Shown: positions 1-10,449 of the stretch, in pieces
How positions within the stretch are numbered: the first letter of the stretch is position 1
How the letters are laid out: each line of letters begins with the position of its first letter
Assembly: GCA_014898415.1 (NCBI GenBank)
Contig: RCTD01000016.1
Span: forward strand, 1,054,001 to 1,118,000
Reading direction: 5' to 3'
Source: Stromatinia cepivora
Lineage: Eukaryota; Ascomycota; Leotiomycetes; Helotiales; Sclerotiniaceae
Length of the DNA stretch: 64,000 nt
Translations under genes and position numbers: made by a program
Notes under the pieces: model-generated
Database searches by the model: none
Seen by the model: only the letters and a program-made list of their open reading frames with translations
Told to the model about the DNA's origin: nothing

Positions 1-2
1 GA

Positions 3-662
3 TACCCTCTATCACCTCCCAACAGCCACGGATCAACAGTCTCATCCCGCAGCCTCCAGTTACCACCATCTGATACCCCGATCAATACAAATGACCAAGA
101 AACCTCCATTTTCTCCCCTGTTTCTCCTGATACCAGAGGCGAGGCATCGAATCCTACGGAAAACTCCGTGGCTTCTATGGCTGCTACGGCAGGACCCTCG
201 ACCGTACATAACGAAGGAGATTCACATTCCATCAACTACAGTCCTATGCAAGAGACTGCGTCCAAGTGTAACAACCCCCTCGATCTCAACTACAAGGAAA
301 CAAGTAGCGGCTTTTCTAAAAAAAAAAAAAATACCTCCTTAACGTCTAGCGAGCATAGCTCCGGTTCCGACGCTGCATTTTACTGTAGTGTAGGCAGTCC
401 CAGCGAGGAGGATGCGTCTAGCGCTTCTTTGTGCCGCAACAGAGAGGTAGAGACTGCTTTGACGTCTACGCCTGTACGTGCGCCTACATCTGCGTCTACG
501 CCTGATGTTGTAAACGATAGTGTTGTTGAAGGAGAAGTGGAAACAAGAGAGAGGAGAAGTGTGAAAGGAATAGCTCAACAGACATCAGAGAAAATATCTA
601 TGTTTTTAAAGCGGTTGTTTAGCCGAAACAAGTCAGAGAAGGATGGTAGGAGTGGGGTATAA
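3..662 (+). CDS. 3' part of an uncharacterised Ser/Thr/Pro-rich protein (5' end outside the window)
   Basis: The frame is open from the window edge to a TAA at 660-662, so this is the last ~219 residues of a longer protein. The first in-window ATG (168) is not a likely start because the open frame continues upstream with similar Ser/Pro/Thr-rich composition. The sequence looks disordered: many Ser, Thr, Asn and Pro, an acidic SPSEEDASS patch, then a basic, possibly helical C-terminus (SMFLKRLFSRNK). A run of 14 A at 318-331 encodes four Lys and Asn and could slip in replication or assembly. Base composition is ordinary and there is no sign of RIP. No domain was recognised and I propose no function. 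It could also be the final exon of a spliced gene. Confidence 0.6.
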   Translation, partial: YPLSPPNSHGSTVSSRSLQLPPSDTPINTNDQETSIFSPVSPDTRGEASNPTENSVASMAATAGPSTVHNEGDSHSINYSPMQETASKCNNPLDLNYKETSSGFSKKKKNTSLTSSEHSSGSDAAFYCSVGSPSEEDASSASLCRNREVETALTSTPVRAPTSASTPDVVNDSVVEGEVETRERRSVKGIAQQTSEKISMFLKRLFSRNKSEKDGRSGV

Positions 663-3232
663 TAGCTAGTTTATCGGATGTTGTAGACCAACTTCTAACT
701 GGTATCAATTAAAGTTGGCAGGTTCTACATCTACTATACCTACATGTATTTAGTCATTACATATGGATTTGCGATACTCATCATATACTACGTGAGCTGA
801 TATGTGCTTGCACTGACAGAATAGCAAGCTGCCTAATGCACACAAATCAATATGTGTGCAACATTTACCCCTTTGGCATATACTAAATATATCCTACATT
901 AGACTACATAAACTCATACTTTGACTCCTATAGTGATCACTCCAGAGATCTTTATAATCCGACTCGAATTGAGATATTTCCTAAATTGTGACTAATATTC
1001 CGTTCTGAAGACAAAACTTCGAATTTTTGTTGAGACACTACAGCACTTCAAAGCACTTAATCCCCGGCTTTGAAAATTATCTTGAATACCTTTGTCCTGT
1101 TATTAAGGGCAAAGATAAGCAGATTTGTCGAATCTTCTTTGGATAAGTACTGAATTGTCAATTCAGATGTTTTCGTTTGATCCCTAAACATTGGCTTTCT
1201 TCCAATCCTAAATAGGTACTGATAGATACTTGTGCGTTTTGACTGTAGATATCAATGGACACTCGTCCCAAATGACGATAAGAATAGTTGTTTATATGGG
1301 ATATAAATGTGAAATCGGAGTACTTAAGCGAAAACTAATGGTTTAGCATTAACCTCAACATTGTGTCTCCCAGTATCCTAATGTGGGGTCTAGATGAGCA
1401 CTGGATGACTATTATCTGCATCATTGATACAATTAAACCCTCAGTCCAATCAATTCTAGACGAGATGGCAGCGACAAGAGGTCGATTATCTGACTTTGTC
1501 ATACATAATGAGCATCTCTTACCTCAGCATGTAAGAAGAATTGGCTGGATTTTGAGAGTTACAGCATTTCCCTCTAAGCCCAGATCTACCTTAATCAGGC
1601 AATAAATATCCAGAAATCGGGTTCGAGAAGTCATCCTTTGTCAACTCTTTGGCTACTCAAGTTGAACCTGCTGCCCCCGAGCCCCCCTTCCTTTAGATTT
1701 TTACTAAATAATATGGCCATGATCCAGAGTCCAGGGCGATGTTATTTATGGGTATGTAATAACCTTTGAGCGATTCGGATCTATCCGATCCATGTGGTAA
1801 TAAGTCTTTTTAACGACTGCTGACAAGATTTCCCACTATTCAATTTATGTCTAGCTCAAAGCATGACTTTGATTCTAGACTTAAGACTGAGCGGCCATGA
1901 ATCTCCCGGGACTACTAGCACCAAGCCTCGGACGTAGAAGCTACAGCTATCATAACAATCATCTTTAACCCCCCACTAGAGACGATGTATGCAGGAAAGA
2001 AGTGAAATGTTATGCGACTTTACACATGACTAGCTCTAAGTACAAACTTTCATAACTTCGCCATAATGTTCGTCTCCTCGGGAGCCACATCCATATACAC
2101 AGGAACATGAAATGAATAGCATTTAGATTACCCGAAATGCTGGATCTTCGTATAATAGAGATATTAATATTATCAATAACAAGGCCCCTCTGAATTCTTT
2201 TGAGACGAAGTGTTGGAGATCAGGACCTTTGATAACCTGGACTAGGCATTATAGGGTTGAAGTTAGTTTTATTTGATCCGTACATTGGGCCTGTCTGATA
2301 TATTGAGTGTACTTGGAATACTAGATAAAGCTCAAGGTCTGACTAACTGCTTCTCGAGCACAGAACTTCGGTACTTTTGAATGTCCTAGGTTTTGCGCCA
2401 CGCTGGACAGAGCCATTAAATTCTCAAGTGCTACGAATTAAGTAAGAATGTGAACTATCACAACATATCCGAGTACATATATGGGATTTACAGAGCGAGA
2501 GGGTAAAAATGGTCAAACTTCGTCTTTCGGCGCTCGATGCTCATTGCAGCCCCCTCCCAATGTTTTTGCAGGCTCATTCCGGGCTAGCATGTTATTCATA
2601 ATATTATATCCTCCTTAATATACCTATAATACACTTTTCCAAAAGCACAATATAGCCGATGATCTGAAATATTTACTGTAATTGGCATTTTTCCCGAATC
2701 CATTCTTCCTGCCCCTTTTATCTGCCCATTCTACTATGCAAAATGAGAACAAACAACCCATAACATATCAATCATGAAAAAGCACCGGGCTTCACTTGCA
2801 ATCTTCGGCAATTCAAATCATAATATTTGATTATTAGGATATTTGGGTACAAAGCGACAAAAATTGAATGGGACTCGAAGCTTATGGAACAATATGCAGG
2901 CACGGCATGGTAAGGCAAAGATCGAGAGCAAGGTGGATCATGGAACAAAGTAGCTTACCGGCAGACACAGTCATGATCTGCAGTTATCTTAAAATCCTTA
3001 AGGTGCTACGAAGCCATTTTAACTACGATCCATTAGCGTGGCGGTAATCTATTGGGAGAAGGATTTGGTAACTAGATGCGTTTTCATTGGGGTCCGGGGG
3101 GAAGAGCGTCTATTCGCCCAATCGGTAAACTCAAGACTGTCTTCTCTCTAAGGTAGGATGTTTCATGTGTAGCGGTGATTCATATTACAAGTGTCCTCCT
3201 GCTACAATTTCTGATGGCATTATTCAACTCTA

Positions 3233-3256
3233 ACCCGCGTATTTCACAACGCGGGT
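3233..3256. repeat. 8-bp perfect inverted repeat (hairpin)
   Basis: ACCCGCGT at 3233-3240 and ACGCGGGT at 3249-3256 are exact reverse complements around an 8-nt loop (ATTTCACA). It is GC-rich compared with its surroundings. Role unknown; it could be a cruciform or a binding site, or chance. Confidence 0.5.
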
Positions 3257-4274
3257 ACTTATTAGCAAGCCGAGAAATGCTCCAGCACCGCTATCAATAT
3301 ATAATGATTTTCGTGAAAGTAGAATAGATTGGGAACTGAATTTGAAATTTTCACTTTTGCAGCTATTGATACAAAGCCGTCCACTATTCTTGAAGCTAAC
3401 AAGACAGTCAATACCTGAATGGATATGAAATATCCAGTTTGTATCGTCGGTAGTCCTTAGTCACAGGAACTACATGCAACCGCAAAGCTACTACCATCGA
3501 GAAGTAACCAAACATATTGGCCCCGACGAATTAGAGTAGTCAAGAAGATTACCGGCCCTTCACCGAACTCTTCATCCAGTGGCAGCGAAACAATATTCTC
3601 CAGAACCAAAGCCGATAAACATATTGCGATGGTGAACCCAGGCAGACACAGAGTAGCTATACACAGAAGCTGTTACCAACGAAAAGATCATTGGGATCAT
3701 TGATGGGATATGGACGCAAGGTAATTCCTTTTCGTTGTGCCATTCCTTCGACCAACTACAATCTTAAATTTCTGGAAGTGATTAAACATTTTCCTTTGTT
3801 TCGAATATATTTTGGGGGAGACTGAGTGGAGGGAGAATTGAGCAGATTCCAAGAAGAGGAAGGACCAACAACCCATCAATTTTCAAAGATATTGTTCAAA
3901 GAACCTCATGCATATGGGGGTCTCAAGGTGGCATGAGACCGACGTTCAGACCCAATCGGAGATGTGTTAACAATAGTCAAAGTGTCATAGAGGACGAATT
4001 AGGGAAGGATGATTCCCTCCATAATTCTTTAGGCAATAGAGCCTCCCTTATATGTTTTGTTTTTCATGTAAGCATGCGCAACTCTGTACATGGGCAATAG
4101 ATTGACCCAATTAATCGTACTACGATAGTTGAGTGACATGATATATGGCCCGGCAAGTATTATATCGGAGTAACACCACCAACCTCGCAAAATTGCTAAA
4201 AGTGTCACATGTCATCACACATAAAAGAAAATGGAACTTCATTTTAGGCTAGATGTGGAATCCGACTGTTATAA

Positions 4275-4298
4275 CCCCCCCCCCCCCCCCCAAAAAAA
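4275..4298. repeat. Homopolymer tract C17 A7
   Basis: Seventeen C (4275-4291) followed by seven A (4292-4298). It lies about 14 bp beyond the stop codon of the minus-strand SnoaL-like gene, where it would read as T7 G17 in the transcript's 3' region. The exact length is likely to vary between isolates or assemblies. Confidence 0.9.
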
Positions 4299-4311
4299 TG
4301 TAATCACAACC

Positions 4312-4800
4312 TCAAGTATGAATGGCATTCCAGGCGGAGAGAGTGTCGGCCCAGATCTCCCAATGTCCGATCTTTCCATCTTCATCGAACTCGCTCAATC
4401 GATAAATGAACTGCTCATCCCATCCTTTACCTGTCTTCAAGCTCCTGAAAGTTCCACTTCCAACAACACTGGCAACACCTTTCTTGCCATTAATCTCGCA
4501 AGTCTCATCGACAATGAAAGACTTGGGTGAAGGAAATGTGGTCGGCGAGGACTCGAATTTAAGGGATTTGGATAAGACACTAAAGTAATTGTCGCACGTC
4601 TAATTGCTGGAGGACTCGGATCTACGACCCGAAAATGTTTTACCTAAGAATGGGAGTTCTGAACTTTCAGGACCAAGTTCTGTGATCCGGGGTTCTGATG
4701 CGAAATGTCCAGACAGGATAATGTCAGGCGAAAGTCCATCAACAAAAGCCTGACAGAATGCAACTGCTTCTGCTCGCATCTCCTCTTTACTTGGAGACAT
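4312..4800 (-). pseudogene. SnoaL/NTF2-like protein gene interrupted by an in-frame TAG
   Basis: Read from ATG at 4800-4798, the frame gives an N-terminal helix (EEMRAEAVAFCQAFVDG), a loop with LSGHF and a PFLGKTFSGR motif. It then meets TAG at 4602-4600. The same frame continues without another stop for 95 codons to TGA at 4314-4312, through CDNYFSVLSKSL, VVGSGTF and the typical family ending GHWEIWADTLSAW. Total length would be about 162 residues, normal for small fungal SnoaL-like proteins, which form alpha+beta cone folds; many have no known substrate. I found no intron of plausible length that removes the TAG and keeps frame: the one obvious GT-AG pair spans 29 nt. A CAG-to-TAG change is the simplest explanation. 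An upstream in-frame ATG (4929) exists, but the family begins near 4800. Alternatives are sequencing error or stop readthrough. Confidence 0.72.
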
Positions 4801-5235
4801 GGCCGATTCTATGTATTGAACTTCGTCGGTGATGGGATGTATATCTGATATCTCTCGTTGGAGTTTGTAGAATGGGTAAACGTTTGTAGTAAAGCTAGCC
4901 CTGTCTGCTAGCTTGACGCAACCATACAATTAGTTTGAAGCAGCCACCTTGTAAATAAATAACACCGTGGCTGGAAAAATGTGAAGCCACGAAGCAAATA
5001 TTCCTGGGTCCTTCCAAATATCTTGTTTGGTGGCACATTACTGCTGGCATGGCCAAGGATGGAAAGAAGGAAGTTCCCCGCGTTGGGTCGGTGACAGAAT
5101 GCCGAGGTAACATTCGCCACAATGAAATGACGGGAAGCTGGAGTTAGACGATCGCTGCAAACGTAAAGTCGTCGATCAATCATACTACAAGGCTGCAGAC
5201 TTTATGTTGTTGAACACACAAGTCGTCTTTCAGCT

Positions 5236-5305
5236 TGGAATAAGTGTCATGGAATAGGTGTCATGGAATAAGTGTCATGGAATAAGTGTCATGGAATAAG
5301 TATCA
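5236..5305. repeat. 14-bp tandem repeat, five copies
   Basis: Five head-to-tail copies of TGGAATAAGTGTCA start at 5236, 5250, 5264, 5278 and 5292. Copies 2 and 5 each have one transition. It lies in the intergenic DNA upstream of the SnoaL-like gene and could be a promoter minisatellite. Confidence 0.95.
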
Positions 5306-6038
5306 TGTATATCTTCAGGAAACATGGCATCACCGCGACAATATTGTTGCATGCCAAAGTGCTAGGTAGATAAAATTTGAAGATTTTCTAGAACATTCAA
5401 CCCTTTGACAGCAGTCTATATTTTAAGATCTGGCAGTAGGGAAGTACGGAAGTAGAGTGTTTCCAAGAAGTATGATGGCGACGCAATCAATGCATTTGCG
5501 ATGTATTCTTATATGACGATTGGTTTCATTAAGGGAAATGCCAGGAAAATGGTTGTTTCCTAAGCAATTTGATACCGAAAATTTAATATTAACACATCAA
5601 CAATGATTACCCAGGAAATATTTTAATGAATGTAAAGCACTAGAAGATTGGAAGAAGCATTTCCTTCTTCCTATTTCAGGTATAAAGCTCTATTATTATT
5701 TCACGAATAGGCAGTAATGCATTTGATTGGGTTTCATTAACGAACGCGTTTATGCCCAACCAGCCATGCGGTAATAGATACAAACGGAATCAAGTAGGTA
5801 GGTATGTTATTTATTATATCGTGTCGAAAGCAGAATGCGGCATATTGTGTACATAACACAGCGTCTACTAGTTCAATTAGTTCATTCTATTCATTCTATT
5901 CATTCGTCAACCTTCAGCGTTATATTATACCTCCTTAAATTGTAAATAGACGCCCTGTCACCGCCCGGAGATCTATTCTTCTCCATACATAGGTATATAT
6001 ACGATATACGGTACACATACATCACATTACATCCATAC

Positions 6039-6422
6039 ATGCCCAGGACTTTCCTTGTCCCATTTCCCACCCACTCTCCGAACTCCCCATACTTTTTCAT
6101 GCCTTTCTGTAATTTGTGGCGCTTGCTACGCTTGATAATTCGTATTGCAAACTGGCTATTGGATTGGTTCTTACCTAGCCTGGGAAGTATTTACCTTACT
6201 ATATCGTCACACCTTGTTCGAGATCAAAATAAGGTTATAAATTGCCCAATGATGCCTGATGCAGTTCACCAGAATTATACCGAACAGCACAGCCGGCTGC
6301 ATCCCACTGGCTCCGAGGTCAGTCCTTGCGAATACCATCTGGCTTGTCGCATCGCATTTCGTTTGGTGATGCAGCGTTTGCGGAAAGAGAATGAGCGACG
6401 ACGATCCTTAGACACCGAGTAA
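6039..6422 (+). CDS. Possible small hypothetical protein (127 aa)
   Basis: An uninterrupted frame from ATG 6039 to TAA in ordinary-composition DNA. The product would have a hydrophobic segment around residues 26-55 (Trp/Leu/Ile-rich) that could be a membrane helix or hairpin. Its C-terminus is charged and helix-like (FRLVMQRLRKENERRRS). No family was recognised and there is no cysteine pattern or clear signal peptide. Without homologs or transcripts it could be chance. I keep it only because the C-terminal half has coding-like residue composition. Confidence 0.25.
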   Translation: MPRTFLVPFPTHSPNSPYFFMPFCNLWRLLRLIIRIANWLLDWFLPSLGSIYLTISSHLVRDQNKVINCPMMPDAVHQNYTEQHSRLHPTGSEVSPCEYHLACRIAFRLVMQRLRKENERRRSLDTE

Positions 6423-7058
6423 CTTTGTTCTGAGAGAACATCCTTACCAATTCCTTTACAATGCACTTCTCTCGGGCACAAACCCCCGAATTTCACTTAG
6501 AATCTGGGAGACGGGAGATTTACAAACATTCGACATTCAAGATTGTTGGGAGCACAAGAATCCCCAATTCAGTTCAAATCGTTGTCCATCATGAGTCAAA
6601 GCTTCTTGATATTTCCCTTGATTGCCCTATCGGGGCTTGAGGGGTCCACGCCAGAGTTTTAATGTTTGATATATCAAATATATACGGTATAGCTTCGAGT
6701 GAGCTTCATTTGTGTAGTCAATGAATTGTCTATATAATAATTGAGTCCCTCCTCTTTTTATTTTTCTATCAGATAGACAGACAGCATAAAAGCTTTGTTG
6801 TTTCGAAAAATTGTAAAACCCTTGGATCACCTGGCATACTCACCGCCCCTGTTCCTGGATCTGGATATCCTTGCTGGACCCATTATTTTAGTCGTGGACA
6901 TTCGATCTATAACATCTATATTGGAGCCATTTTGCATTTAATTGTCATCCGACGAAGGACTTGCCTCTAATCTCATCTCATTTCTTTTCCCTATTGTATT
7001 GTACAAGTATCAAGTTTCCTCTTGACTTTAGATTTGGATTTGAACTTGATATCTCAAA

Positions 7059-8195
7059 ATGATGGCATCCAGAAGAGGTATTCACATCCAACCGGAACTT
7101 AGTTATGGACGTTCAACTCCCACGAGTCTTCCGGATTCGTCGAGAAGGTATGCAAAAAGCCTGCAAAATTACATGACGGAGAGCTAACTAGCAAGGAGCA
7201 CATATACCACCGGTAACCACCCAAGTTTTGATGCTGCCTTTTATCCCAATACTAGGTAAGGACGCATGCATCCCCAGAATCAGAACTCAAGAAGCTGAAA
7301 CCAATCTCAAAGCGCATCATACGCACCAGATTTAAGTGTCTCGCCTTACAATCCTATCACTGCACCAATGACCTCGAGACCTTTAGCCCGTCCGGATTCA
7401 GTTTATGGATCTAATGCTTATAGCGTTAGTTCATCGTCAAATGTATACAGAACTGCAGGACCGAGTTATGGTTCATACACAAGCCAAGGCCCAAGCTGGG
7501 AGCCTCAAGGCAGGATCTCGCCCGAGACCTATATGGACGATTATGCTGCTTCTCCCAGCACAACGGATTTTACGCTTGAGTCCGCTCCTCGGTCATCCGG
7601 AAAAGCCAGAAGTGATGGGAAAGGCCATTCACAAAGGCGGCCATCCAACAGAGATGAATTTGATGGACCACATCAATTCCTACAACGGCCGCCCCCGGAA
7701 TACATTGCCCAGCAGGAGAGAGACTTGCCACATCTTCCCACAAATCTTGTGGTACAGGAACAGGATAGTGTCCTAACTAGAGTCAATGACAGGTTGTCAC
7801 AGTGCGCTTTTGACTTTGTTGCCAAGTACCAGTTTCCTATTCCTCTAAGTGACAGCTGTCGACCGGTGGAGCGACCGCAAGACCGAGAATGGACGGAGTG
7901 GGTGTACCTTCTCAAGCGTCTTGCTACCAAGAGGCGCATACCCGCCCGGGTGTTGTACAATGGCCAGATAAAACAATTTGTCACCATCTTGGAGAACAGC
8001 CTAGAGATGAGACATGCTGCAAAGCATCAATCACGCCCATTAAAGGATGACAGGAATATACTCCAACTGATCTCTGCCGGAATACAGGTTGCCAAAATTT
8101 TGAAGGACGCGGAGGCTATGTCTTACCTTGACCGTTTATACGTTACGACAGAGCAGCAGATCCAAGAAAGAAGTGCAAGCCGCTTCCGTCCTTGA
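7059..8195 (+). CDS. Uncharacterised 343-residue fungal protein, three exons
   Basis: Exons are 7059-7147, 7196-7255 and 7313-8195. Intron 1 (7148-7195, 48 nt) has GTATGC, a CTAAC branch site and a CAAG end; intron 2 (7256-7312, 57 nt) has GTAAGG and AAAG. Both are phase 2, and the joined frame has no stop before TGA at 8193-8195. Using the TAG after CTAAC as acceptor 1 leads quickly to a stop, which fixes the later AG. Translation starts at one of two adjacent ATGs (7059 or 7062). Residues ~1-180 are Ser/Pro/Tyr/Thr-rich and probably disordered. Residues ~185-343 are charged and helical (RVNDRLSQCAFDFVAKY, WTEWVYLLKRLA, LISAGIQVAKIL) and look like a folded helical domain. I do not recognise the family and assign no function. 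It is the last supported gene before the RIP block, about 0.8 kb away, and shows no RIP itself. Confidence 0.85.
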
Positions 8196-9005
8196 TTTGA
8201 AGCCTGCGCTTTGCTTCGGCTCATATGACTTGACGACTTTTATGTTGTATGTTACCCACATTCAGGCGTTCGCTATCATTAGGCAGATATGCTACGTGGA
8301 TGAATCAGTTGCTGCTCTTTAAATAGCATGTATGTTCTAATTTTTGAGTGTTTTTCTATTTTTGTATGTTATTATCGTCATGCCTGGAGTCCAAGTGGCT
8401 TTGCTTCTTCACTGGATCCCGGACATCAAGACAATTCGTTCAGACGGCACCGGATTTCATCAAGGAACATGTTGCACGCGCCCGAGGAAATCGGAACTCA
8501 CAACCAGCCATATTTGGGACAGTTTCAGATACCAGGAATCTACAGTGATAGTTATTGAATGTCAGCAGTGGTCGCTGAGTAGCAGCACAAGGATCGCAGA
8601 ACGACGCTCGCTTAACCATCTCTTTTTTCTCCGCCTCCGGTTTAGCATTTTCGGGAGGCATTTGAATGATGGATGGATCAGTATTCATACTTGGGAGGAA
8701 TAGTCGGATGCAAGGCCATATAAGCACTACGAATCCTGGCGTTTTGAGTTGACAAGGAAAGTTGTTGGGCAAAATTGTTCGGATTGCTTGATTTGCCTAG
8801 CTTGTTCCGATGTAATACATTGCTGTACTACTATATTTCCTAAATTACTGCGAGGATGAGATGAAGAGCCTCTTTTTACTTTAAAATTGAAAAAAATAAA
8901 TCTGTATATGAGTCACCTCACGAGAGTCAACCTCCTTGACGAATGCGCCATCGGGAAAAGATCTATAAATTTCTACAGAATCTGAAAATAAAAGAGATAA
9001 GATAG
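8196..9005. other. 3' flank and compositional boundary
   Basis: Downstream flank of the 343-aa gene. Composition is ordinary to about 8,870 and then turns AT-rich. Overlapping ORFs on both strands (for example 8440-8772, minus) lack family features. The first repeat of the AT block begins at 9006. Confidence 0.6.
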
Positions 9006-9137
9006 TTGTCACGGGTTCACCACTCGTTCCTAATTAGTATAGATACTTCAGGTATTTACTATTCCCTATATAATTAGAGGTCTTTCTGTATTTTTTTCCT
9101 TTTTATATAGAATATCATTATATTATTTAAGGTTTTA
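9006..9137 (+). repeat. Left terminal inverted repeat of D1
   Basis: Pairs with 22987-23119 on the other strand. The inner ~25 bp (TAGAATATCATTATATT onward) are identical in both arms. The outer part differs almost only by transitions, as expected if each arm was mutated separately by RIP. Confidence 0.85.
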
Positions 9138-9316
9138 TTATTATTATTATAATAATGTATTCTATTTTTCAAAAAGATTTTGTTATTAAACGTGAAAAAG
9201 CAGTTTAATTATATTTCAAAAAGATAATATTAGAATAAATTCAGAAATTTCGATCAATAATATATCGATAAAATATTATATCAATTCAGTTCAAACTAGA
9301 TTTAGATGTCGATTTT

Positions 9317-9579
9317 TGTTATGATTGCTAGAAGGATATTGTTAGTAAAGTTAGTAATATTCTCTAAGGATATAGCTTTATTGTTAGAAGCAAATATATA
9401 ATCAATGGTATATTGTTGTTCGATTAGAAAATTCTGTAAAATCTTTATATTTATTATTATTTTAATGTTGTTTTTTATTGGATTTAAAAAAAAAGGTTTT
9501 TTTAAATAGAAAAGGAATAATGAAAAGTTTTATAATTATTTTAAGATTAATTGATTTTTTGTTATTTGTGATTTTAATA
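9317..9579 (+). repeat. 5' LTR of Gypsy A1
   Basis: Begins TGTTATG and ends in a form of GTGA-CTCTGACA with the Cs read as T. It is about 30 bp shorter than the 3' LTR because of an internal length difference near position 9,460. Confidence 0.88.
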
Positions 9580-10216
9580 ATTCTTTTTATTTGATTTCTA
9601 AAAGTAATTTATCAATTAATCCTTATCGATATTTTTTCGAATAATTATAATAGAAATAAGAAGTATTTTAAATCTTTTGATTAATTCAAATATTTTTCAA
9701 AATCAAAGGGAAAATGTATTGAGGATTTTGAACAATAATGAAGATAAAATATTGATATCAAATCATTAATTTATTATATAATTTGAAATAGAATTAATAT
9801 AAAGATTTGAAAATATATAAAAAAAATTGAAATCTTCAAATTGGAAAATTAATAATAGATTGAAAAGATCTTTGTTTATTTTATATAAAAAAGAACAATT
9901 AATTTATCAATAATGATAATCAATAATAAAAAGATAATATATAATTTCATTCTAGTTTTTTAAAAAAGATTTCCGAAATTTCAAAAACTTTTATTTTATA
10001 AGGATTTCATTATTATAAAAATAAAGGATTTCTTTTTTCAAATTGAATTTATATTTCGGGATAATAACGAATATTATTTTCTGATAAATTAAAAGAAAAT
10101 AGATTATATTATTCAATACTTTCAAAAACAATCTTTTGCGATTTGATATCAATATGAAAATGGGATAATGGATTTTAATATATTATAAAAATAATTCAGG
10201 GAATATATATATAATA

Positions 10217-10382
10217 TGTTAACTTTTAGTGCAGAAAGTAGTAGTATTGTTGATTATGTAGGTTGAATTAAGGATTTATTATTCTAATAGAAATAGAATT
10301 GAGGTTATCCCCAAATATGGTTTATGCATCATTATGATTATGTAATCTTAATTCTAATCCTATAATAGTTTCATTTTTAATA
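10217..10382 (-). repeat. Copia LTR, left copy (3' LTR of the minus-strand element)
   Basis: 166 bp. It is the more mutated of the pair: most differences are T or A here where the right copy keeps C or G, for example the end reads TTTTTAATA against TTTCCAACA. Confidence 0.93.
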
Positions 10383-10449
10383 CTCCTTTATTGAGAATAT
10401 TCTATTCGATCTTTTTAAATTACTAATCCTAATATTTTCTTGAATCTTT

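Larger units (their letters stand above)
663..4311. other. Intergenic stretch with no supported gene
   Basis: About 3.6 kb of moderately AT-rich DNA without the transition-saturated look of the region after 9 kb. ORFs are short and lack family signatures; the longest (1363-1605, +, 80 codons) has no neighbouring exon-like frame. A perfect 8-bp inverted repeat and a long C run are listed separately. A degraded or multi-intron gene cannot be excluded by eye. Confidence 0.5.

Noticed and set aside
1363..1605. 80-codon plus-strand ORF as a gene
   Set aside because: No family features, no adjacent exon-like frames, and this length is common by chance in 3.6 kb of intergenic DNA.
4231..4530. Plus-strand 99-codon ORF
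   Set aside because: It is the antisense shadow of the SnoaL-like gene and runs through a homopolymer C tract.
4600..4644. A 29-nt or 44-nt intron removing the TAG in the SnoaL-like gene
   Set aside because: 29 nt is too short for a fungal intron, and the 44-nt option removes the GKTFSGR motif and breaks the downstream frame.
4908..5183. Minus-strand ORFs upstream of the SnoaL-like gene
   Set aside because: Two overlapping frames with no recognisable content; likely promoter DNA.
8440..8772. Minus-strand 110-codon ORF
   Set aside because: A start at 8688 looks plausible, but the frame overlaps equally long plus-strand ORFs and has no homologous motif or supported intron.
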